A DNA stretch of 5,912 nt from Lachnospiraceae bacterium (GTDB lineage: Bacteria > Bacillota_A > Clostridia > Lachnospirales > Lachnospiraceae), in the NCBI GenBank assembly GCA_017542725.1, contig JAFXWR010000277.1, positions 1-5,912 of the forward strand. Reading direction: 5' to 3'. Both the position numbers and the translations under genes were made by a program. The notes below the pieces were generated by a model that had not been told where the DNA came from, did no database searches, and saw nothing but the letters and a program-made list of their open reading frames with translations. Within the stretch, counting starts at the first letter, position 1, and every line of letters starts with the position of its first letter. Shown piece by piece: positions 1 through 5,912 of the stretch.

Positions 1-93
1 ATCATCTTTCTTGATAGAAACTTCTTTCTCAGTATTGCCATTTGAGAACTTACCGCCATTAGCCTTAAGTGTAGCTATGTAAGTCTTCTCGCT
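1..93 (-). repeat. Unit R24, first 31 residues only (A1-type start of a probable third super-block)
   Basis: The unit starts SEKTYIATLKANGGKFSNGN and runs off the window edge at VSIKKDD. Its ATL-x-ANGGKFSN turn is almost that of R15 (ATLDANGGKFSND), and it follows a C3 unit in the same way. At the DNA level, 14 bases are identical at 47-60 and 2153-2166, a spacing of 2106. The gene therefore continues past position 1 with at least the rest of this unit. Confidence 0.85.
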
Positions 94-3000
94 GAAGTTA
101 GCATAAAGTGTGATTATATCACTATCGATACTGTATTCAAACTCGTCATAAGCAACTGGTGCTTCTGAAGCATACTTAACTTCAGATCCATCAGATTTTC
201 TATAAATCCAACCTGCTGGCTCATAGAACTCTTTGTCAAATGTGTTCTTAGCAAGGTTTGCAGTTTGACCATAGACGAATGATGTTGTAGCTACTACTCC
301 GCTAGCACCATTTGCATTGTAGACAATCTTATATGTCTTTGGTGACCATACTGCATAGAGTTTTACTTCACCAGATTTTGCAAGCTTAGAAACTGTAGCC
401 TTATCAGCATATACAACTGTAGCACCTGCTTCATCTGTATCCCAACCTAAGAAGTTATAACCAAGTTTTCTATAGTTATTTTCTGCGAGGTTGAACTCTG
501 CAGTGTATAAGCTATCTTTTGAAGCCATACTTCCATGAGTATTACCTTTACCATCGTAAGTCAATGTATAAGTGTTTTCTGTCCAAGTAGCATATGCTAC
601 TGTTGAGACATTGATTATCTGACCTGCAGTAAATGGTTCTTTATTTTCATTTACATAACCTGTATGAGTATAACCATCGCGTTTTGCTTCAAGTATTTCA
701 AATGCAGAACCTTTCTCTACATTCTTACTTACTACAGTTTCACCACTTATAGTACCGCCATTACCATTATATCCGATAGTTATTACATTGTTATTTGAAA
801 TCCATACCGCATAAAGTGTAAGTGGGCTTGTCTCTGCAAGGATTATAGGGTCTACATCATTTCTGTTGATATATTTTGCAGTTCCAGTTTCACTTGTAGC
901 CCATCCACCAAATGTATGTTGTCCTTTTGTAAATACATTTTCTTCAAGTTTTGAACTTTCGCCATAAGTATAAGTCTTAGAAGCCATCGTTCCATAAGTT
1001 GAACCGTTGCCATTATAGTTGATAGTTATTTGTCTTCCATTCCATCTAGCATATAAGTCAAATACTGAACCATCAACAGTGCTTAAGTTCTTATATGTAC
1101 TTCCCTCAGCGAAGCTTTCACCATTTCCAGTCTTCACTGTTGACCAAGTATCAAAGTTGTATCCTTCGTAAGTCCATGGGTTAGTCATAATTGTTCCTTC
1201 TTCGTCGTAAGCCATAGACTTAGTAGCTACTTTATTTTCAGAGTTATTTGAACGGTAAACTACATAATAAGTAATAGGTGTCCAATTAGCTCTTATAGTA
1301 ACTTCTCCTTCAAAGTCACAAATCTCTGGGAACTCATATTTAGCACCATCAAGTGTAGTCCACTCAGTGAACTTATATCCAGTTCTTGCCTTAGTAGGCT
1401 CAGTAATTGTCTGACCATCCTTTAAGAAGAGTGTTGCTTCTGCTGCATTATTAACAAGACCGCCATTACCTTTTACGATTATCTTAGCAGCTACTGACTT
1501 ACTTGCAATCCACTTAGCATAGAGTGTTCTTGTAGCTTCATATGGCTCAAGTGCACTTATAGTAGCAAGATCTGCATATACTGCCTCTCCATCAGCTGTC
1601 TTAGCCCAACCAGTGAATACGTAATCTTTCTTTGTAAACGCATTCTTTCTAAGTTGAACATCCTTTCCATATGCTCCATCTGTTGGAGCCATGGTCTCGC
1701 CACCGTCGTGAGTATTTCCGTCATAGTTTATTCTAAATGTCTTAGCTGTCCAATTTGCTGTGAATGTTAATTCATCATTATCTTTAGTAGTGATATTGAG
1801 TATGTCTGCTTCATCAGCATAATCTTCTCCGTCATACTTCCATCCTGCAAATGTATATCCAGTCTTCTCAAATTTATTCTTAGATAATTTCTCTGTCTTA
1901 TCATAAGTAAACTCTTGAGTGCCCATAGCATCAGCATTGTCAGCTCCGTTTCCGTTGAACTTAATCTTATAAGTTATAGCTGACCAAGATGCTATAAATG
2001 TCTTAGAGTCTGGTAAGTTCCAAGTAGCATCTTTAAATAATGCACCATCAAGTGTATAACCTAGGAGGTTATATCCTGTGCGAGTTGCTTCTTCAAATGC
2101 AATTACACTACCTTTCTTCACAGAGTAAGTCTTAGTAGTTTCATCATTACTAAACTTACCGCCATTTGCATCAAGAGTTGCAGTCATTTGCTTCCCAGCA
2201 AAATTAGCGTAAAGTGTTATAACTTCTGTGGAATCATCAATTACAAATGTTGTGCTTGGTACTACAAGTGAAGTTATCTCTACATCACCTGTTGGTGATT
2301 TGTAAATCCAGCCCTTTGGAACTTCGCCAACCTTAGTAAATTTGTTTTCTGAAAGTATTGCATTCTTTCCATATACAAATGATGTAGTAGCAACTGTTCC
2401 ATCTCCGCCATTTGCATTGTAGACTACCTTATATTCTTTTCCTTCCCATACTGCATAGATATTTGCCACTTCGTCAACCTTTGCAAGTTTAGATACTGTA
2501 GCAAGGTTCTTAAATGCAACTGCTGTAGCATTTGCAGATACATCCCAGCCTGCGAACTTATATCCATTCTTTCCATATGTATTATTTCTCAATGTATGAA
2601 CACTTGTATAGAGCACTGGCTCGTCTGCCATAGAACCACTGGTGTTGCCATTACCGTTATATCTTAATGTATATGTTCCTTCTGTCCAATCTGCATAAAG
2701 TGTTATCTCTTTATCAAAGTCAACTATAGTCTTAGTGTAGACATTTCCATCTTCATCTAACCAGTGGTTGAACTTATATCCTTCATATACTGGTGTTGGG
2801 TGGATGATAGTGCTTCCACTAGCTACTGTTACTTTATCAGTTGCCTTTCCATTTACTTTACCACCCTTAGCATCATAAATTATAAATCTCTCAGCATCTT
2901 TTGCTGTCCAGATTGCAAAGAGTGTTACATTATCATCTGTGAGTGTGATGTCGTCAACTCTATGACCATCTTTATACTCAGCTGCTTTTGCATCCTTATC

Positions 3001-5910
3001 TCTGCTCCATCCTATGAATGAGTTATTAGCTTTAGTAAATACATTTGCTTCAAGGTAAGCATCAGTGTTGTTCTCATAAGTTACTGGGTTCATAGTGCCC
3101 GATCCAGTATTAGCATCATATGTGATAGTTACCTTATGATTCTTATATTTTGCATAAAGATTTACATCACTTCCGTCAACTTTTGAAAGTTGTGATACAT
3201 TTTGTCCTTCTGTATATGTAGTTCCATTGTAAAGGTTGTCAGTGTTCCATGATTCAAATATCTTACCAGCTGTCTCTGATATAGAACCTATGATAGTTAC
3301 TACTTGATTGTATCTTACATCATTAACTACCTTAGTTACATCTTTCCCATCATTTGAATTATAGATGATGTTGTATAAAATCTCTGACCAAGTTGCCTTT
3401 ATAGTCTTTTCACCTGTGAAGTCAAATACATCTGGCACGATATATGGATTTCCATTTTCAGTAAATCCTACAAGCTTATGTCCTTCTCTCTCAAGATTTG
3501 GAAGTTCAAGGACATCTCCAAGTTCACCCATAATAGTATATGAGCTTGCACCATTTACAAGACCACCATTACCATCAATAGTAAGTTTTCCTGTGCTCTC
3601 TGTCTCTTCATACCATATAGCATAGAGATCTATAACTGCTGCATAAACTTCTGGATTAATTGATGCCTTATCACTATAAAGTGCTTTTGTAGCATCTTTA
3701 TCTGTATTCCAACCAAGGAATGTCTTTGTGCCATTTGTAAATGTCTTCTCTGGAAGTGTAAATGCCGTTCCAAACTTTGGGTGGCTTGAATTCATAGTTC
3801 CTGATCCACCATTATTATTGTAATTGATAGTATATTCATTTGGACCCCACTTTGCAGTAAATACTAAGACTTGATCTTGGACGATATCCATAGTTTCTAT
3901 TATGTCTGCAAGAGTTTGGTCTTCACTATACTCTTTATTGTCAAAGATCCAGCTTTCAAATGTATAACCATTCTTAATAAATTCATTTACTTTAAGTTTA
4001 TATGCTTCATCAAAGCTTACTTTTACGCTTGCCATTGATTCAAGTGAATCGTTATCTGAATGATTACCATCGTAACGAACATAGAATGTGATAGGTTCCC
4101 AAGTAGCTACGAATGTCTTGTCAGTATCGTAAATATATTTTGATTCTGTGAAGCTTGCTCCATCTACAGTCCATCCTGTAAATGCGTAACCTCTTCTTAA
4201 TGGCATTGTTAAGTTGATATATTCATCTTCTATAACTTTTATCTGAGTTGAAGATTCTCCACTATCAAACTCACCACCTGCTGCATCAAGAGTTGCCATA
4301 TGAACTTTGCTTCTCCATACTGCATAGAGTGTGATTGTTTGATCTTTAGCCGCTAAATCTTTAACTTCTGCATTATCCTCATAGTCTATAAGTTCAAGCG
4401 CTTCTTCATGAGTTCCAGTGCTTACAGGTAAGGCTATCTTACTCCAACCAACAAATTCTACTTGGTCATTATAGTATTTGTTTTCACTAAGTCTTATTGT
4501 CTTTCCTACCGTTGCTATTTGTGGATTCATTATGCCATAGATACTTATTGTCTCTCCAGATATTACAGGTTGATTCTTACTGAAGCTTATATAGTAGTTA
4601 TCTATTACAATCTTTCTTGTCCACTTAGCATAGATAGTAGTATCTTCCACTATACCCTTAGTAAAGTCATACTTAGTTGTATAAGTTGCAGTTGTAAACC
4701 ATCCATCAAAGTCAAATTCATCATGAGATACTTTAGGTTCTGATGGTGTGCTCATATACTCTACTTCTTGAGTTCTTATAGCAGGGTCAATAACGGCACT
4801 TGATAATGTAGATACAAATACAACACTATACTTATTGATATTGAACTTAGCATAGAGAGTCTTATCCTCATTGATAGCAGTGTTGAAGTCAAACTTATTG
4901 GTATAAGTCTCATCTGTATACCAGCCTTCAAATGTGTAACCTTCTATACTTACTCTCACATCTTCAGCTCTTTCGCCACCGATTACTGACTTAGTTGCAA
5001 GTTTACTTTGTGCCTCACTTATAGTTGACTTGTAAGTTATTACATACTTGATAACTTCCCACTTAGCATAAATATATGTGTCTTTCTCTATATCAGTATT
5101 GAAGTCAAACTCTTCTGTTCTTCCTTCAGTTGTGAACCAACCAATGAACTTATATTTATCAGTGCTTTCTACAGAAATTGCAGTGACTTTCTCTTTATAA
5201 AGCACTGACTTGGTAGATCTCTTAGGAAGGGTTGCAGTCGACAATGTACTTATAAATACAACATTGTAACTCTTCTTCTCAAACTTAGCATAGAGTGTCC
5301 AATTTTTCTTTATCGCTGTCTTAAAATCAAATGCCTTAGTATAGTCTTGGTCTTCAAACCATCCATTAAATATAAAATCTGGATAAGATACTTCAGGCTC
5401 TGTAGCAAGTTTTCCATAAGCAATTGATTGAGTGGCAAGTTTCTTTTGAACTTCACTTATGGTCGACTTAAATGTTACTTCGAAGTAACCATCGTTGATT
5501 ACTAAGTCATCACCATCCATCACAGTCTTAAGTGTAGATCTATTATATGTATCTGCCACCAATTGAGTCTCATAATTATCTGGATCTTCTGCATTTGTAG
5601 TCCAATTTTTCATTATGGTGCCGAAGCCATAATTAGTTCGAACAAACGCTATTCCATCGATAAAACTATCTTTACTAAACTTAGTGCCTGCATTTTGAAC
5701 AAATATCTCTGCAGTATTATAACTAAATAATTCATAATACTTAATACTATTGTATTTTGTGGTGCCCTCTTCATCAGAATAGATACCATTATTTTTTATA
5801 ACTATAGAACCAGTACCGACTGTTATATTTTTTGTAGTACCTAAATTACCTATTCGCACAGCACTATAAATGCGTGTTGATGTTCCTGATGCCGACACTA
5901 CCTTGTTATT
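1..5910 (-). CDS. Giant InlB B-repeat (Listeria-Bacteroides repeat) surface protein, partial at both ends
   Basis: One reading frame runs on the minus strand for 1970 codons with no stop; each 60-base line of the + strand holds exactly 20 of its codons. Residues 1-141 are non-repetitive. Residues 142-1939 are 23 tandem units of 69-102 residues, and 1940-1970 begin another. Units carry a first strand and turn (for example YKVVYNANGG), a central GYxFxGW and a closing LYAxW/F, the hallmarks of the InlB B-repeat family (Flg_new / List_Bact_rpt), whose members have a small beta-grasp-like fold. Such arrays usually form extracellular stalks or adhesive regions of bacterial surface proteins. Only one cysteine was seen (residue 1531), as is common in Gram-positive exported proteins. 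Trp is always TGG, so the standard code suffices. Start, signal peptide and anchor lie outside the window. The family call is strong; the adhesin role is inferred and the ligand is unknown. Confidence 0.95.
94..801 (-). repeat. Triplet 6 (A3-B3-C3 of block II): units R21, R22, R23
   Basis: R21 801-583 (73 aa, A) has YNGNGGTISGE, DGYTHTGY (Tyr for the Trp of GW) and a shortened closing VAYATW. R22 582-346 (79 aa, B) has YDGKGNTHGSMASK, LGYNFLGW and ATVSKLAKSGEVKLYAVW. R23 345-94 (84 aa, C) has YNANGASGVVATTSFVYG, the atypical EPAGWIY and ITLYANF. The total is 236 residues. Confidence 0.87.
802..1509 (-). repeat. Triplet 5 (A2-B2-C2 of block II): units R18, R19, R20
   Basis: R18 1509-1282 (76 aa, A) has VKGNGGLVNNAAE, TGYKFTEW, CDFEGEVTIRANW and the only cysteine seen in the protein. 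R19 1281-1042 (80 aa, B) has YRSNNSENKVATKSM, EGYNFDTW and closes DLYARW. R20 1041-802 (80 aa, C) has YNGNGSTYGTMASK, HTFGGW and closes TLYAVW. The total is 236 residues. Confidence 0.85.
1510..2199 (-). repeat. Triplet 4 (A1-B1-C1 of block II): units R15, R16, R17
   Basis: R15 2199-1984 (72 aa, A) has LDANGGKFSND and TGYNLLGY, with GW replaced by GY, and closes TFIASW like R6. R16 1983-1750 (78 aa, B) has FNGNGADNADAM, TGYTFAGW and closes TFTANW. R17 1749-1510 (80 aa, C) has YDGNTHDGGETMAP, DYVFTGW, VYADLATISAL and closes TLYAKW. The total is 230 residues. Confidence 0.85.
2200..2907 (-). repeat. Triplet 3 (A3-B3-C3): units R12, R13, R14
   Basis: R12 2907-2686 (74 aa, A) has YDAKGGKVNGKA, EGYKFNHW and IVDFDKEITLYADW. 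R13 2685-2446 (80 aa, B) has YNGNGNTSGSM, NGYKFAGW and ATVSKLAKVDEVANIYAVW. R14 2445-2200 (82 aa, C) has YNANGGDGTVATTSFVYG and ITLYANF; its central motif is EVPKGW instead of GYxFxGW. The total is 236 residues. Confidence 0.87.
2908..3612 (-). repeat. Triplet 2 (A2-B2-C2): units R9, R10, R11
   Basis: R9 3612-3388 (75 aa, A) has IDGNGGLVNGAS and closes TIKATW; its central motif is GHKLVGF, with the Trp of GW replaced by Phe. R10 3387-3145 (81 aa, B) has YNSNDGKD, KIFESW and closes NLYAKY, the only unit ending in Tyr. R11 3144-2908 (79 aa, C) has YDANTGSGTMNP, NSFIGWSRDKDAKAAEY and closes TLFAIW. The total is 235 residues. Confidence 0.85.
3613..4314 (-). repeat. Triplet 1 (A1-B1-C1): units R6, R7, R8
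   Basis: R6 4314-4099 (72 aa, subtype A) has LDAAGGEFDSGE, RRGYAFTGW and closes TFVATW. R7 4098-3847 (84 aa, subtype B) has VRYDGNHSDND, NGYTFESW and closes VFTAKW, keeping the F-T-A-x-W ending also seen in its partner R16. R8 3846-3613 (78 aa, subtype C) has INYNNNGGSGTMNS, KTFLGWNTDKDATKALYSDK and closes DLYAIW. The triplet totals 234 residues. Confidence 0.85.
4315..4620 (-). repeat. Unit R5: 102-residue junction repeat, C3-like
   Basis: This is the longest unit (residues 431-532). It begins weakly (DNYYISFSKN), then has RLSENKYYNDQVEFVGWSK, matching the ILSENK...GW stretch of R14, and closes ITLYAVW. Between GW and the closing motif lie about 40 residues, including an acidic stretch (HEEALELIDYEDNAEVKD), longer than in any other unit. 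The unit that follows it opens ATLDAAGG, just as R14 is followed by ATLDANGG and R23 by ATLKANGG. R5 thus sits in the last position (C3) of the nine-unit super-block, but the eight units that should precede it are replaced by the R1-R4 type. Confidence 0.7.
4621..5487 (-). repeat. Units R1-R4: canonical-type B repeats alternating as a dimer (X-Y-X-Y)
   Basis: Four units: R1 5487-5281 (69 aa), R2 5280-5059 (74 aa), R3 5058-4843 (72 aa), R4 4842-4621 (74 aa). They end with the classical B-repeat pattern, for example FDFNTAINEDKTLYAKF in R3. R1 and R3 share a first-strand motif (FKSTISEVQKKLATQS versus YKSTISEAQSKLATKS) and both close in LYAKF. R2 and R4 share VVF-I/V-STLS and close in IYAKW. 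The array is therefore two copies of a two-unit module of 143 and 146 residues. The usual D-x-NGG turn is replaced by S-T-I/L-S in all four units, which separates this array from everything downstream of it. Confidence 0.88.
5488..5910 (-). other. Non-repeat N-terminal segment of the giant protein (residues 1-141)
   Basis: This part lacks GYxFxGW and LYAxW and precedes the first repeat unit. It is rich in Gly, Thr, Ser, Asn and beta-branched residues, with short strand-turn stretches such as RIGNLGTTKNITVGTGSIVI (residues 13-32). That texture resembles the rungs of a right-handed beta-helix or another all-beta extracellular domain, but I recognise no family and assign no function. The 21 residues before the first repeat, including VMDGDDLVINDG, look like a polar linker. 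There is no hydrophobic signal-peptide-like stretch, so the true N terminus is further upstream, beyond position 5912. Confidence 0.6.
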
Positions 5911-5912
5911 TA

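Larger units (their letters stand above)
94..2199 (-). repeat. Super-block II: nine B-repeat units R15-R23 (702 aa)
   Basis: Second copy of the nine-unit block, nearly the same length as the first (702 versus 705 residues), with the same subtype order and the same idiosyncratic unit positions. Its first unit R15 opens ATLDANGGKFSND, matching R6 upstream and R24 downstream, which also opens with a GG-x-F turn. The constancy of the offset across all nine unit pairs means that few net insertions or deletions have accumulated since the duplication. Confidence 0.85.
2200..4314 (-). repeat. Super-block I: nine B-repeat units R6-R14 (705 aa)
   Basis: Nine consecutive units in the order A1 B1 C1 A2 B2 C2 A3 B3 C3. 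Each has its closest partner nine units later in super-block II, at offsets of 2097-2115 bases. The clearest pairs are R13/R22, with 43 of about 79 positions identical in a hand alignment, and R14/R23, which share VATTSFVYG and end in ITLYANF. R9/R18 share GNGGLVN and R10/R19 share LSKVDGSDV / LSTVDGSVF before the closing LYA. DNA matches are short, for example 17 identical bases at 308-324 and 2408-2424, so the duplication is old or fast-evolving at silent sites. Confidence 0.85.

Noticed and set aside
2063..2098. AGGAGG at 2063-2068 on the + strand with a GTG nine bases further on (2078), resembling a translation start
   Set aside because: The frame stops after about 16 codons, and the bases are fully explained as the complement of codons for NLLGY in unit R15.
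2764..3021. Plus-strand open frame of 85 codons starting with GTG
   Set aside because: It lies wholly opposite repeat units R11-R12, has no Shine-Dalgarno sequence before the GTG, and its Cys/Ile/Ser-rich product is what the antisense of this coding sequence yields.
3365..3625. Plus-strand open frame of 86 codons starting with ATG
   Set aside because: Antisense to R8-R10, no ribosome binding site upstream, no recognisable domain; a shadow of the minus-strand gene.
4462..4743. Plus-strand open frame of 93 codons starting with TTG, with a hydrophobic Tyr/Ile/Cys-rich product
   Set aside because: Antisense to R4-R5 with no ribosome binding site. The membrane-like look comes from reading complementary AT-rich codons.
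1..5912. CRISPR-like or short DNA direct-repeat array, suggested by recurring motifs such as the complement of LYAxW and of GYxFxGW
   Set aside because: The recurrences are 70-85 codons apart, vary at silent positions and stay in one reading frame, so they reflect protein repeats and not DNA repeats with spacers.
5488..5912. Possible gene start, signal peptide or promoter at the high-coordinate end
   Set aside because: The frame is open through 5910 with no hydrophobic leader and no plausible RBS-plus-ATG placement; the gene clearly begins outside the window.

Overview
The window lies inside one giant protein gene on the minus strand. Reading the complement from 5910 down to 1 gives 1970 codons with no stop. 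The window begins and ends inside the gene, so no start codon, signal peptide, cell-wall anchor, promoter, RBS or terminator can be seen. I found no second gene, RNA gene, mobile element or CRISPR array. Residue numbers below count from the first full codon, 5910-5908.

The product is a tandem-repeat protein of the InlB B-repeat / Listeria-Bacteroides repeat type (family Flg_new / List_Bact_rpt). Each unit of about 70-85 residues has three landmarks: a first strand plus a turn such as Y-x-V-x-Y-N-A-N-G-G, a central GY-x-F-x-GW, and a closing LYA-x-W or LYA-x-F. I count 23 complete units (R1-R23) and the start of a 24th. Such proteins are known as long extracellular surface proteins or adhesins, mostly of Gram-positive bacteria. 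Low GC (my impression is the mid-30s percent), AT-rich codons, Trp coded by TGG with no in-frame TGA, and almost no cysteine fit a low-GC Bacillota, probably a clostridial relative. That assignment is an inference and the species is not determined.

Layout from N to C terminus (high to low coordinates): (1) 5910-5488, 141 residues of non-repeat, beta-rich sequence. (2) 5487-4621, units R1-R4, close to canonical B repeats, alternating as X-Y-X-Y. (3) 4620-4315, R5, a long 102-residue unit at the junction. (4) 4314-2200, super-block I, R6-R14. (5) 2199-94, super-block II, R15-R23. (6) 93-1, the start of R24, which looks like the first unit of a third super-block.

The main observation is nested periodicity. 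Units 6-24 cycle through three subtypes A-B-C, giving triplets of about 235 residues. Three triplets make a nine-unit block of about 702 residues (about 2.1 kb), and that block is repeated: R6-R14 pair one-to-one with R15-R23. R5 resembles the last unit of a block and R24 the first, so the array probably grew by duplication of whole nine-unit blocks, with the R1-R4 dimer array joined upstream. Function beyond an extended surface stalk or adhesin cannot be read from the window.
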